53,901 nt of DNA, taken from positions 1 through 53,901 of the forward strand of contig JBGANR010000026.1 in NCBI GenBank assembly GCA_044222225.1, given 5' to 3'. Source of the DNA: JBGANR01 sp044222225. Its GTDB lineage: Bacteria; Actinomycetota; Actinomycetes; Mycobacteriales; Mycobacteriaceae. A program made the translations under genes and the position numbers. Under the pieces are notes generated by a model, which ran no database searches, was not told the DNA's origin, and saw only the letters and a list, made by a program, of their open reading frames with translations. How positions within the stretch are numbered: position 1 is the stretch's first letter; every line of letters starts with the position of its first letter. This document shows, in pieces, positions 28,145 through 37,294 of the stretch.

Positions 28145-28587
28145 GCGGGGGTTCCTTTCGCGTTGTCGTTGACGCGCCACAGCACGTCGCGCAGCCGCTC
28201 GAGCAGCGTGAGGTCGCCGCCGAGCGCCGCGACGACCCGGGGCGGGATGGTCTCGGCCTGCGTGCGCAGCGCGGTGCCGGCCTCGGTGAGGCCGATGACG
28301 ACGGCTCGCTCGTCGGCCGTGCTGCGGACGCGGGTGAGGAGTCCGGCGCGTTCGAGGCGTTTGAGCAGGGGAGACAGGGTCGCCGAGTCGAGCTCGACGA
28401 GCGTGCCGATCTCCTTGATGGTCACCGGCCCGCGCTCCCAGAGCACGAGCATGACGAGGTATTGCGGGTGCGTCAGGCCGAGCGGTTCGAGCAGTGGACG
28501 ATAGATCGAGAGCACGGTGCGGTTCGTCACGGCGAGCGCAAAGCAGACCTGCCTGTCGAGGGCGAGGGGGTCGTCGTGCGTGGTCAC
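28141..28587 (-). CDS. MarR-family regulator, OhrR-like
   Basis: A 148-aa winged-helix repressor. The N terminus DRQVCFALAV places Cys15 at the position of the peroxidatic cysteine of OhrR; Tyr29 in SIYRPLLEPLGL matches an OhrR tyrosine, whereas position 19 is Ala instead of Tyr. HPQYLVMLVLWE and TLSPLLKRLERAGLL are the wHTH landmarks. The GTG start fits a leaderless transcript. No ohr gene is adjacent. A palindrome lies exactly over its promoter, so autoregulation by organic-peroxide sensing is likely. Confidence 0.88.
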   Translation of the reverse strand: MTTHDDPLALDRQVCFALAVTNRTVLSIYRPLLEPLGLTHPQYLVMLVLWERGPVTIKEIGTLVELDSATLSPLLKRLERAGLLTRVRSTADERAVVIGLTEAGTALRTQAETIPPRVVAALGGDLTLLERLRDVLWRVNDNAKGTPA

Positions 28588-28593
28588 GACACA

Positions 28594-28622
28594 AGATTAA
28601 CGCACTATTGATTAGTGCACAA
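28594..28622 (-). promoter_or_regulatory. marR promoter with overlapping palindromic operator
   Basis: On the minus strand: -35 TTGTGC (28617-28622), 17-bp spacer, -10 TAATCT (28594-28599), then the GTG start 6 nt later. Within the spacer, GCACTA-TTGAT-TAGTGC (28602-28618) is a perfect 6-bp-arm inverted repeat. It also covers the stop codon of the acyltransferase gene (28605-28607). Confidence 0.6.
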
Positions 28623-29915
28623 ACCATCATCGGTCCAGGCCGACCCCGTCAGACCGTGCCGCTCGAGTGCGTCCGCCGTCAGGCGGGCGAGTGCGGCGCG
28701 ATCGGCGACGCGGCTGTCCGACGCCGTCACCGACACGGTGACGAGGCCGGCGCAGCGCGTCGCCCAGAGCGAGGCGATCGACGACGTCGCGGCCGCGGCG
28801 GCGGCCGTCAGCCCCGGCCGGACGGCGCGCACGGCGAGTCCGGACGCGCGATGATCGCCGATCCGCTCGAACATGGCGCCGAGCGGCGAGAGATCGCTGG
28901 CGAAGCAGTCGCCCGAGCCGGGGTCGGCGGCGAGAGCCGCGGCGGTGCGTCGGCCGAGCACCTGAAGCAGCTCGGCCGGCATCCCGGCGGGCGGTGCGTG
29001 GGGGCCCGCACCGGCCGAGGCGTCCCGATACGCCGCGCGGGCGGCGGCGCGGATCGCGGCGAGGCCGGCGCCCGGGGCGACGGAGACGCCCGCGGTGAGG
29101 AGTCCGCCGGGCGTCCTCATCGGCACGGCGACCTGCACGGCGGCGAGCGTGGGGTCCACCGACGCGGCGACGGTGGCGGCGAGCGAGCAGAGCAGCGCGG
29201 TCGTCGAACCGGGGCGTGCGGCGGCGTCGAACCGGGCGGCGTCGACGTCCACGACGATCGTGGGCGGACGCCGGCCGGGCCGCCAGGTCGGACGAGTGGG
29301 CCGCGGACGCGAGGCGGCGAACAACGCCGCGCGGGCGTCGGCGTCGACGATGCCGCGGCCGAGTGAACGCGTCACGCCGGCCGAGACGCGCCGCAGCAGC
29401 CGGGCGGCGTCGACGGCGTCGTCGACGATGCCGGGCCGGCGCCTGCCGGAGCCCGGCGACGCCACGCCGTCCTGCCGCGCCGCTCTCGCCATCCGCGCGG
29501 CGTCGGCCACGACGTGCGAGCAGACGAGGGAGACGATCGTCCCGCCGGAGGCGAGCGGGGCCGTCGCCACCTCCCAGGGCGCGCCCCGGCGCACTCCGAG
29601 CGGCACCGCGGCGCGCGTATCGGCCCAGGTCAGGACGTCGTGCACCGGCCGCGTCTCGACCCGCAGCGACGGCGCCCCGTCCGCGGGCCGGAAGTACCGG
29701 CGCGCGAACAGGACGCGCGATTCGCCGACGAGCACCGAGAGGGGGCCCGCGGCCAGCGCCGCGTGCGCGTCCGCGAGCGCGGCGGGCGGCACCGGCTCGT
29801 CGAACCGCAGCAGCCCCTGCAGCACGGAGCCGCCGCCGGGCAGCAGACCGTCGGCGCCGAGCAGGAACAGCTCGTCGACGACCGTCAGACGCCCGACGGC
29901 GGCTCGATGGACCAT
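28605..29915 (-). CDS. Condensation / wax-ester-synthase-like acyltransferase
   Basis: 436 aa, related by pattern to the CoA-dependent acyltransferase/condensation superfamily. The candidate catalytic motif HxxxD is His134-Asp138 in VCSHVVADAAR; the usual Gly after Asp is Ala. The start VGRLTVVDELFLLG and the late ITVSVTASDSRVADRAAL fit PapA/WS-DGAT-like proteins. ATG 29915 was chosen (GTG 29918 also possible); no good ribosome site is seen. It follows pgi by 43 bp. An acyl-lipid product is plausible in a mycolata host, but not shown. Confidence 0.6.
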   Translation of the reverse strand: MVHRAAVGRLTVVDELFLLGADGLLPGGGSVLQGLLRFDEPVPPAALADAHAALAAGPLSVLVGESRVLFARRYFRPADGAPSLRVETRPVHDVLTWADTRAAVPLGVRRGAPWEVATAPLASGGTIVSLVCSHVVADAARMARAARQDGVASPGSGRRRPGIVDDAVDAARLLRRVSAGVTRSLGRGIVDADARAALFAASRPRPTRPTWRPGRRPPTIVVDVDAARFDAAARPGSTTALLCSLAATVAASVDPTLAAVQVAVPMRTPGGLLTAGVSVAPGAGLAAIRAAARAAYRDASAGAGPHAPPAGMPAELLQVLGRRTAAALAADPGSGDCFASDLSPLGAMFERIGDHRASGLAVRAVRPGLTAAAAAATSSIASLWATRCAGLVTVSVTASDSRVADRAALARLTADALERHGLTGSAWTDDGLCTNQ

Positions 29916-29958
29916 CACGCGGTGGCGGCTTGGTGACGGCCGGACATCCGGAGGACCG

Positions 29959-31638
29959 TCAGACGGCCCGCCCGCGCGCCGCACGGTACCAGTGGACGAG
30001 AGCGTCGGTCGACGGGTCCGTGGGCGTCGCCGGCGGATCCGTCTCGGTGATCGCGCCCAGCAGTTCGCTCGCCTGCGTCTTGCCCAGCTCGACACCCCAC
30101 TGGTCGAACGGGTTGATGCCCCAGATCGCGCCTTCGACGAACACCTGGTGCTCGTAGAGCGCGATGAGTTGGCCCAGGACGCTCGGCGTGAGCCGCTGCG
30201 CGAGGATCGACGTCGACGGCCGGTTGCCGGGCATCACCTTGTGCGACACGATGTCCGCCGCCGTGCCGTCGGCCGCGACCTCGTCGGCGGTCTTGCCGAA
30301 CGCGAGCACCTTGGTCTGTGCGAAGAAGTTGCTCATGAGCAGGTCGTGCATGCTGCCGCCGTCGGGCGTCGCCAGATCGTCGGTCGACTCGGCGAAGCCG
30401 ATGAAGTCGGCCGGCACCATCCGGGTGCCCTGGTGCAGCAGCTGGTAGAACGCGTGCTGTCCGTTGGTGCCGGGTTCGCCCCAGAAGATCTCGCCGGTGC
30501 CGGTGGTGACGGCCTGGCCGTCGATGCGCACGGACTTGCCGTTCGACTCCATCGTCAGCTGCTGCAGGTACGCGGCGAAGCGGTCGAGATCGTTGGAGTA
30601 GGGCAGGACCGCGCGGGTGTCGGCGTCGAGGAAGTTGGAGTACCACAGGCCGATGAGGCCGAGGATCACCGGCGCGTTGCGCTCCAGCGGCGCCGTCCGG
30701 AAGTGCTCGTCGACGATGTTGAAGCCGTCGAGGAACTCGGCGAACGCCTCCTTGCCGACGGCCGCCATGACCGACAGGCCGATCGCGGAATCGACGGAGT
30801 AGCGGCCGCCGACCCAGTCCCAGAAGCCGAACATGTTGGCCGTGTCGATGCCGAACGCGGCGACGCGGTCGGCGTTCGTGGAGACCGCCACGAAGTGCTT
30901 GGCCACGGCGTCCTCGCCGGCGCCGAGCTTCTCGAGCAGCCAGCGCTTGGCCGCCGACGCGTTGGCGAGGGTCTCCTGGGTGCCGAAGGTCTTGGAGGCG
31001 ACGACGAAGAGCGTCGTCTCCGCGTCGAGACCGGCGAGGACGGCGACGAGGTCGGCCGGGTCGACGTTGGAGACGAACTCGCAGCGGATGTCCGGGTGCC
31101 GGTAGTGCCGCAGCGCGCGGTAGGCCATCGCGGGGCCGAGGTCGCTGCCGCCGATGCCGATGTTGACGACGGTGCGGATCGGCTTGCCGGTGTGGCCGAG
31201 CCATTCGCCCGAGCGCAGCCGGTCGGTGAACTCGCCCATCGCGTCGAGGACGGAGTGCACGTCGACGACGACGTCCTGGCCGTCGACGGTGAGTTCCGCC
31301 GTCCGCGGCAGCCGCAGCGCCGTATGGAGCACGGCGCGGTCCTCGGTGGAGTTGATGTGCTCCCCGGCGAACATCGCGTCGCGTCGTTCGGCGAGGCCGG
31401 TCTCCTCGGCGAGTGCCGTCAGCAGCGCGAGGGTCTCGCGCAGCACGCGGTGCTTGGAGTAGTCGATGTGCAGGTCGCCGACGTCGACGGTCAGCTCCGT
31501 CGCGCGGGCGGGATCGGCCGCGAACACCTCGCGCAGGTGCATCGCGGACACATCGGCCCGATGGGCCGACAGCTGCTGCCAGGCGGGGGTTCCGGTCACG
31601 TCACGGGCGCCCTGTGCGCGCTCGGTGTGCAGGCTCAT
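29959..31638 (-). CDS. pgi: Glucose-6-phosphate isomerase
   Basis: Interconverts glucose 6-phosphate and fructose 6-phosphate in glycolysis/gluconeogenesis. The 559-aa length is normal for the bacterial/eukaryotic-type enzyme. Signatures: GIGGSDLGPAMA, FWDWVGGRYSVDSAIGLSVM, the catalytic-Glu region SNGKSVRIDG, and near the C terminus GINPFDQWGVELGK with the catalytic Lys. The ATG follows ACAGGAGACC. It is downstream of chorismate mutase on the same strand (133-bp gap). Confidence 0.97.
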   Translation of the reverse strand: MSLHTERAQGARDVTGTPAWQQLSAHRADVSAMHLREVFAADPARATELTVDVGDLHIDYSKHRVLRETLALLTALAEETGLAERRDAMFAGEHINSTEDRAVLHTALRLPRTAELTVDGQDVVVDVHSVLDAMGEFTDRLRSGEWLGHTGKPIRTVVNIGIGGSDLGPAMAYRALRHYRHPDIRCEFVSNVDPADLVAVLAGLDAETTLFVVASKTFGTQETLANASAAKRWLLEKLGAGEDAVAKHFVAVSTNADRVAAFGIDTANMFGFWDWVGGRYSVDSAIGLSVMAAVGKEAFAEFLDGFNIVDEHFRTAPLERNAPVILGLIGLWYSNFLDADTRAVLPYSNDLDRFAAYLQQLTMESNGKSVRIDGQAVTTGTGEIFWGEPGTNGQHAFYQLLHQGTRMVPADFIGFAESTDDLATPDGGSMHDLLMSNFFAQTKVLAFGKTADEVAADGTAADIVSHKVMPGNRPSTSILAQRLTPSVLGQLIALYEHQVFVEGAIWGINPFDQWGVELGKTQASELLGAITETDPPATPTDPSTDALVHWYRAARGRAV

Positions 31639-31771
31639 GTGGTGGTCTCCTGTCGAGGTTCTCGCGACCTGACTCTAGATGAGTAGGACCGAGAGGGACC
31701 ACGAAAAGCGGTCGGCTCCGACCATCCGGCGACCGCGGCGGACGGCCGTCGTCACCCGGCGTCCGTGGACG

Positions 31772-32095
31772 TCAGTCCGGCCGGCCGCTGCCGAGCCGGC
31801 CCCGGCCGAGCCGGAGCAGCAGCATCGCGAGGGTGTGCCCCTCGGTGCCGAGGTCGCTGAAGCGCTCGAGCACCTTCATCTCGCGGCTGTGCACCAGGCG
31901 CGGCCCGCCCGATGCCATGCGTGCGCGGCCGATGCGGCGCGAGACCTCGGAGCGGCGTTTGATCGCGGCGAGGATCTCGGCGTCGAGCCGGTCGATCTCC
32001 AGGCGGAGCTCGTCGATCTCGTCGGCGCCGGGCACGTCGTCGTCGCCGACGGCGGGCACCTCGGCGGACTGGTGAGGATCCATGGGCTGTGACAC
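31772..32095 (-). CDS. Chorismate mutase, AroQ type
   Basis: Converts chorismate to prephenate for Phe/Tyr synthesis. About 107 aa. The core IDELRLEIDRLDAEILAAIK, RRSEVSRRIGRARMASGG and RLVHSREMKVLERFSDLG is close to the intracellular mycobacterial enzyme (Rv0948c) that is activated by complexing with DAHP synthase. The C terminus LLLRLGRGRLGS is the segment important for that interaction in the mycobacterial homologue. The start is uncertain: GTG 32095 or ATG 32083, neither with a clear ribosome site. Confidence 0.92.
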   Translation of the reverse strand: MSQPMDPHQSAEVPAVGDDDVPGADEIDELRLEIDRLDAEILAAIKRRSEVSRRIGRARMASGGPRLVHSREMKVLERFSDLGTEGHTLAMLLLRLGRGRLGSGRPD

Positions 32096-32124
32096 GCCGA
32101 CGATTTTGCCACGGGAGACGCCGG

Positions 32125-32164
32125 GTCCCCGTCCCCGATGACGTGCGGCATCGAGGACGGGGAC
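32125..32164 (-). terminator. Terminator of the BCCT transporter gene
   Basis: A 16-bp stem with one mismatch: GTCCCCGTCCCCGATG (32125-32140) pairs with CATCGAGGACGGGGAC (32149-32164), loop of 8. On the minus strand it begins 6 nt after the BCCT stop. Confidence 0.75.
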
Positions 32165-32170
32165 GCGTCG

Positions 32171-33967
32171 TCAGGCTCCGGGGGTGTCCGCGTTCGTCGC
32201 GCCGGTCTCCTGACGCTTCTTCACGGGATCCCTCGACACCTTGAAGACGAAGTCGTCACCGTGCTCGGTGACGCCGTGCAGGACGGCCTGCTCGACCGCG
32301 CGCATGCCGTACTGGGCGCGGATGATGAGCGGGTCGCTGCGCAGATCCTTCACGAGGGCCACGCACAGGGCCACCATGACCACGACGAACGGCAGCGCCG
32401 CGATGATCGTGATGGTCTGCAGGCCGGTGAGGGCGTCGGAGCCGCCGATGAGGAGCATGACGGCCGCGACGGCGCCCGTCGCCGCACCCCAGAAGATGAC
32501 GATCGTGCGCGAGGGCCGGATGGTGCCCCGCTCCGACAGCGTGCCCATGACGATCGAGGCGGCGTCGGCGCCGGAGACGAAGAAGATCGCGACGAGCAGC
32601 ATGACGACGACCTGCGAGACGGCCGTCAGCGGGAACGACTCGAGCATCGTGAAGAGCTGCGTCTCGACGGCCCCGGAACCGGCGATGTCGGTGCCGCTCT
32701 GCTGCTTGAAGATGGCCGTGCCGCCGAAGATCGAGAACCACACCAGCGTGACCATGCTGGGCACCAGCAGCACGCCGGTGACGAACTGCCGGATGGTGCG
32801 GCCGCGCGAGATGCGCGCGATGAACATGCCGACGAACGGCGTCCAGGAGAGCCACCAGGCCCAGTAGAAGACGGTCCAGCCGGCCAGCCACGACTCGGTC
32901 TCCGAGCCCTCGGCCGAGGTGCGCGCCGACATCATGGCGATCTCTTGGATGTAGGTGCCGATGGAGGTCGGGATGAGGTTGAGGATGAAGACGGTCGGCC
33001 CGACGAGGAACACGAACAGCGCCAGTCCGACCGCCAGCACCATGTTGATGTTGGACAGCCACTGGATGCCCTTGGAGACGCCCGAGACCGCCGAGAAGAT
33101 GAAGCACGCGGTGAGGACCACGATGATGATGATGAGGACGGCGTTCCCGGTCTCACCGATGCCGGCGACGATGTGCAGGCCGCTGCGGATCTGCAGCGCG
33201 CCGAGACCGAGCGATGCGGCGGAGCCGAACAGCGTCGCGAAGATCGCGAGCATGTCGATCACCTTGCCGCCGGGGCCGGCCGCGTGGCTGCCGAGGAGCG
33301 GGGTGAACACCGAGCTGATGAGCAGCCGGCGGCCCTTGCGGAAGACGCTGTAGGCGATGGCGAGTCCGACGACCGCGTAGATGGCCCACGGGTGCAGCGT
33401 CCAGTGGAAGAGCGTGGTGGCCATCGCGATCTGGACGGCGTCGGCGTTGCCGACGCCACCGGTTCCGGGCGGCGGCGTGACGAAGTGACTCAGGGGCTCG
33501 TTGACGCCGTAGAACATGAGGCCGATGCCCATGCCGGCCGCGAACATCATCGCGACCCAGGAGACGGTGCGGAACTCGGGCTTCTCGTCGTCGGCGCCGA
33601 GCGGGATGTTGCCGAACTTGCTGAGGGCGAGCCACAGGACGAATCCGACGAAGGCCGACGCGGTGGCCACGAAGAGCCAGCCGGTGTTGGACAGCACCCA
33701 GGTCAGCGCCTTGCCGGACACGGATGCGAGTGACGAGGTGCTGACGAAGCCCCAGATGAGGAATCCGAGAGCGATGGCGGCGGTGACGCCGAACACGACC
33801 TTGTCGAGACTGCCCCGACTCGGTCTCGGGCGGTCGAACTCGTAGGTGACGGTGGCGTGCAGAGCAGGATGGACCGATTCCTCGCCGGTTTCGACGGAGT
33901 CGTCGGGTTGTGGGGCGGCGGGTGCCGTGGTGGCACCGTCACCCCCTACGTTCCGGGTCAGGGACAT
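32171..33967 (-). CDS. BCCT-family betaine/carnitine/choline transporter
   Basis: A 598-aa secondary transporter with 12 predicted membrane helices, importing trimethylammonium compounds with Na+ or H+. The glycine-rich helix segment AAGMGIGLMFYGVNEPLSHF is the family unwound-helix region; YWAWWLSWTPFVGMFIARIS and GRTIRQF form the BCCT signature with the aromatic cage tryptophans. The N-terminal tail (about 55 residues) is acidic; the C-terminal tail (about 45) is charged, as in osmosensing BetP. ATG 33967 is preferred over 33988 because of GAAAGG 9 nt upstream. It diverges from the permease operon and probably supplies betaine to the catabolic genes. Confidence 0.93.
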   Translation of the reverse strand: MSLTRNVGGDGATTAPAAPQPDDSVETGEESVHPALHATVTYEFDRPRPSRGSLDKVVFGVTAAIALGFLIWGFVSTSSLASVSGKALTWVLSNTGWLFVATASAFVGFVLWLALSKFGNIPLGADDEKPEFRTVSWVAMMFAAGMGIGLMFYGVNEPLSHFVTPPPGTGGVGNADAVQIAMATTLFHWTLHPWAIYAVVGLAIAYSVFRKGRRLLISSVFTPLLGSHAAGPGGKVIDMLAIFATLFGSAASLGLGALQIRSGLHIVAGIGETGNAVLIIIIVVLTACFIFSAVSGVSKGIQWLSNINMVLAVGLALFVFLVGPTVFILNLIPTSIGTYIQEIAMMSARTSAEGSETESWLAGWTVFYWAWWLSWTPFVGMFIARISRGRTIRQFVTGVLLVPSMVTLVWFSIFGGTAIFKQQSGTDIAGSGAVETQLFTMLESFPLTAVSQVVVMLLVAIFFVSGADAASIVMGTLSERGTIRPSRTIVIFWGAATGAVAAVMLLIGGSDALTGLQTITIIAALPFVVVMVALCVALVKDLRSDPLIIRAQYGMRAVEQAVLHGVTEHGDDFVFKVSRDPVKKRQETGATNADTPGA

Positions 33968-34514
33968 GTGGTTGTGCCTTTCAGGCATGGGCTGGCTCCC
34001 CCTGCGGGTGATGCTAGCCCCCTTGTTCCAAGGGGGGCAACAGTCTGCGTGTGGCGCAACATCGAGGTTTCATGGCGGAAACCTGAAGCGATGGCTTGGT
34101 TGCGCGTCGTGCAACACGCCGTGTCGTGCGCAACTAGTTGGTGTCTGGGCCTCAATCTTTTTGCGACTCAAGGCGTTTCGGGTCGTCCGGCCGCGGGGTG
34201 CGGCGTCCGCGGTGTCGGTGGTGCTCGGCGGCGGGCGGGTGTGTCGTTCGCGGGGAATCATCGCAGGCGGGAGGCGTGGGACGGGTTCGGCGCCGCCTTG
34301 TCGTCGTCTCGTCGACGCCGGGCCTCTCGGGCATGGAAGGCATCCGAGCCGACAATAAAGCGGATATATAAAGGAACGCCGCTCGCGTGAGTCATTCCCG
34401 AGTGCACAGGTCGCTGTCGCGTCCTAGTCTCGTTCTGCGCAACGCGTCTCTGATTGCGCAACTGATGTTTCCTGTCGTGGGAGACACCAGCAGGTCGTTC
34501 GAATGGAGGTCGGC
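33968..34514. promoter_or_regulatory. Divergent control region between BCCT and APC permease
   Basis: 547 bp without a convincing gene and less GC-rich than its surroundings. It contains repeated GCAAC half-sites (GGCGCAAC 34053-34060; GTTGC-N7-GCAAC 34099-34115; TGCGCAAC 34127-34134, 34436-34443, 34455-34462). The two last copies are 19 bp apart, about 52-79 bp before the permease start. GGATATATAA (34362-34371) resembles the GntR palindrome core (TGATATATCA) or a -10 box. Confidence 0.55.
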
Positions 34515-36341
34515 ATGGCTGCCGGACCGGAACTGAAAGCGGGCTTGTCGCAACGACAGCTCAACATGATCGCGATCGGAGGAGTCATCGGCGCGGGCCT
34601 GTTCATGGGCTCGGGCAGCGTCATCGAGGAGACCGGGCCCGGGGCCTTCCTCACCTACATCATCTGTGGCCTTCTCGTCATCCTCGTGATGCGGATGCTC
34701 GGCGAGATGGCCACGGCGAACCCGTCGACGGGCTCGTTCGCCGACTATGCCCGCCAGGCCATGGGCAACTGGGCCGGCTTCTCGGTCGGCTGGCTGTACT
34801 GGTACTTCTGGGTCATCATCGTCGGCTTCGAGGCCGTGGCCGGCGCCGAGCTCGTCCGGTATTGGCTGCCGGATGTGCCGCTGTGGCTGGTCTCGCTCGT
34901 GCTCATGCTGCTGATGACGGGCACCAACCTCATCTCGGTGTCGTCGTTCGGCGAGTTCGAGTTCTGGTTCGCCTCGATCAAGGTCGCCACGATCATCGGG
35001 TTCATCATCATCGGCGCGATGTTCGTCTTCGGTCTCTGGCCGGGCGCCGAGATGGACTTCTCCAACCTCACCGATCACGGGGGCTTCTTCCCGAACGGTC
35101 AAGGCGCCATCTTCGCGTCGATCGTGGTCGTCATCTTCTCCATGACGGGCGCCGAGGTCGCGACGATCGCCGCCGCCGAGACGCCGGATCCCCGCAAGTC
35201 GGTGGCCAAGGCGACCAACAGCGTCATCATGCGGATCGCGGTGTTCTTCGTCGGCTCGATCTTCCTGCTGACGGTGATCCTGCCGTGGACCGACTACCAC
35301 GCCGGTCACTCGCCGTACGTCCAGGCGTTCAAGGCGTTCGGCATCCCCGGTGCCGACCACGTGATGAACGCCGTCGCGCTGACGGCCGTCCTCTCCTGCC
35401 TCAACTCGGGTCTCTACACGGCGTCGCGGATGATCTTCGTCCTCGCCGCCCGCCGGGAGGCCCCGGGCGTGCTGCTCAAGGTGAGCAAGGCGGCGGTGCC
35501 GACCAACGCGATCCTGGTGTCGTCGTTCGTCGGGTTCCTGTGCGTGGTCGCCGCGGCGATCTCGCCGGAGACGGTGTTCTCGTTCCTGCTCAACTCGTCG
35601 GGCGCGATCATCCTGTTCGTCTATCTGCTCATCACGATCTCGCAGATCGTGCTCCGCAGGCGGACGCCGACGGACAAGCTCGTAGTGAAGATGTGGCTGT
35701 TCCCGGTGCTGTCGTTCGTTGCGGTGGCCGGCATCGCCGCGATCCTGTTGTCGATGGTCTTCGATCCGTCGGCCAGAACCCAGTTCATGCTCAGCGCGTT
35801 GTCGGTCGTCGTCGTGCTCATCATGTACGCGATCGTCAGGGCGCGCGGCGGGGCGAAGCCGACGGCCGAATCCATGGCCGAGCCCACCGGGCGGGCGCGC
35901 CGGGTGCTGGTGCTGGCCAACGAGACGCTCTCGACCTCGGAACTGCACGAAGAGCTCCGGCGGGTCGATGAGCAGGGCGCCGCGGAGTACTTCGTGTGCG
36001 TGCCGGCGAATCCGATCGACACCGGTCAGGCGGACACGAAGGGCGCCGTCTACCTGTGGGACGCCACGACCGAGGCCGCCCGCGAGCGTCTGGAGTACAT
36101 GCTCACGGCGTTGCGGGCCGAGGGGGTGACGGTGAACGGTGAACTCGGCGACTACCGGCCGCTGCGCGCGCTGGAATCGGCCGTGGACGCCTTCGAACCG
36201 GACCAGATCATCATCTCGACGCTGCCGCTGGCCGATTCCGTCTGGCTGCGGTACGACGTCGTCGATCGGGCCCGGGAGAAGTATGCGATCCCGATCGACC
36301 ACGTCCAGACCGCCGCCCATGCCGAACGGGGCGCCTCGTGA
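34515..36341 (+). CDS. Amino-acid permease (APC/AAT family) with C-terminal USP-like domain
   Basis: 608 aa. Residues about 5-450 are a 12-helix permease of the amino-acid transporter family (GLSQRQLNMIAIGGVIGAGL, then LGEMATANPSTGSFADYARQ), closest by eye to GABA/D-amino-acid permeases. Residues about 455-605 form a cytoplasmic alpha/beta domain (RRVLVLANETLSTSELHEEL ... DQIIISTLPLADS) that looks like a degenerate universal-stress domain, lacking the Gly-rich ATP loop. ATG 34515 has GGAGG 5 nt upstream. Its stop overlaps the next GTG (GTGA), coupling it to the USP protein. Position next to BCCT suggests uptake of a betaine-pathway intermediate or amino acid. Confidence 0.88.
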   Translation: MAAGPELKAGLSQRQLNMIAIGGVIGAGLFMGSGSVIEETGPGAFLTYIICGLLVILVMRMLGEMATANPSTGSFADYARQAMGNWAGFSVGWLYWYFWVIIVGFEAVAGAELVRYWLPDVPLWLVSLVLMLLMTGTNLISVSSFGEFEFWFASIKVATIIGFIIIGAMFVFGLWPGAEMDFSNLTDHGGFFPNGQGAIFASIVVVIFSMTGAEVATIAAAETPDPRKSVAKATNSVIMRIAVFFVGSIFLLTVILPWTDYHAGHSPYVQAFKAFGIPGADHVMNAVALTAVLSCLNSGLYTASRMIFVLAARREAPGVLLKVSKAAVPTNAILVSSFVGFLCVVAAAISPETVFSFLLNSSGAIILFVYLLITISQIVLRRRTPTDKLVVKMWLFPVLSFVAVAGIAAILLSMVFDPSARTQFMLSALSVVVVLIMYAIVRARGGAKPTAESMAEPTGRARRVLVLANETLSTSELHEELRRVDEQGAAEYFVCVPANPIDTGQADTKGAVYLWDATTEAARERLEYMLTALRAEGVTVNGELGDYRPLRALESAVDAFEPDQIIISTLPLADSVWLRYDVVDRAREKYAIPIDHVQTAAHAERGAS

Positions 36342-37279
36342 TCCTCGTGGGACTCGTCCCGGACGAGCGGTACCGGGCCGCGCTGCGGCTCGGCACGGCG
36401 ATGGCGTTGTCCTCCGGCCGGCCGCTGCGGCTGTGCACGGTCATCAGCGGCAGGCCGAGCGGCCGCAACGTCGTCGACCTGGAATACCTGGAGGTGCTGG
36501 AGAGCGCGGCGGCCCAGGGGCTGCGGGAGATCGCTAGGCGCGTCAACCCGGCCGTCGAGGTGTCCGTCGAGGTGCGACGGGCGCGCTCGGTCTCGCGGGG
36601 ACTGCTCGCGGCGGCGGAGGAGAACGACGCCGCGTACATGGTGGTCGGCTCGTCGCCGTCGGGTCCGCTGGGACGCGTCGCGATGGGCGGTGTGGCCGAT
36701 CGGCTGCTGCACGGGGCGAAGGTGCCGGTGGCGGTCGCGCCGCGGGAGTACTCGGTAGACGCCGGGGCGCGGATCTCCCGCGTCACGGTCGCGTTCGGCG
36801 GGGACGCCTCCGACGACCTCGTCGTCGCCGCGGCGGCGGAGGCCGCGGGACTGGGGGCGGAACTGCGCCTCGCGTCGTTCGTCGTCCACCCGGTGGCGCT
36901 GTTCGGCACGATGATCGAGGCCGCGCCGGAGTCGCTCGTCATCGATCGCTGGGCGAAGGTCCGCCGGAGCGAGGTCGATTCGGCCCTCGCCCGTGCCCGG
37001 CGGCTGCACGGCGCTCACGTGGACGCCGTGGTGGGGCAGGGCAACAGCTGGCACGAGGCGGTCGCCGACGTCCCGTGGCGCCAGGGCGACGTGCTCGTCG
37101 TCGGATCGGGTTCGGGCGGTCTCCTGTCGCAGGTGTTCATCGGCTCGCAGGCGTCGAAGATCATCCGGCATGCGCCGGTGCCCGTGGTCTGCGTGCCGCG
37201 GCGAGCGGCGGAGGCCGCCGCCGATGAGGCGGAGAGCGCGGCCGGGTCGGTCGCGGTCGAGGTCGCGCGAGGCGTCTGA
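36338..37279 (+). CDS. Tandem universal stress protein
   Basis: 313 aa, two USP domains. Domain 1 (about 1-140) ends GSSPSGPLGRVAMGGVADRL, close to the ATP-binding G-x2-G-x9-G(S/T) loop. Domain 2 (about 148-290) has GSGSGGLLSQVFIGSQASKI, again with the loop. It is read from a GTG overlapping the permease stop. Together with the permease tail the operon encodes three USP-like domains, suggesting nucleotide-dependent regulation of transport. A 13-bp terminator follows. Confidence 0.88.
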   Translation: MILVGLVPDERYRAALRLGTAMALSSGRPLRLCTVISGRPSGRNVVDLEYLEVLESAAAQGLREIARRVNPAVEVSVEVRRARSVSRGLLAAAEENDAAYMVVGSSPSGPLGRVAMGGVADRLLHGAKVPVAVAPREYSVDAGARISRVTVAFGGDASDDLVVAAAAEAAGLGAELRLASFVVHPVALFGTMIEAAPESLVIDRWAKVRRSEVDSALARARRLHGAHVDAVVGQGNSWHEAVADVPWRQGDVLVVGSGSGGLLSQVFIGSQASKIIRHAPVPVVCVPRRAAEAAADEAESAAGSVAVEVARGV

Positions 37280-37294
37280 CCTGGGAAAAGACGG

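Noticed and set aside
33989..34514. Small genes in the BCCT/permease intergenic region
   Set aside because: Several open frames exist on both strands, but they overlap one another, lack ribosome sites and carry Arg/Cys-rich noise; the region is better explained as regulatory.
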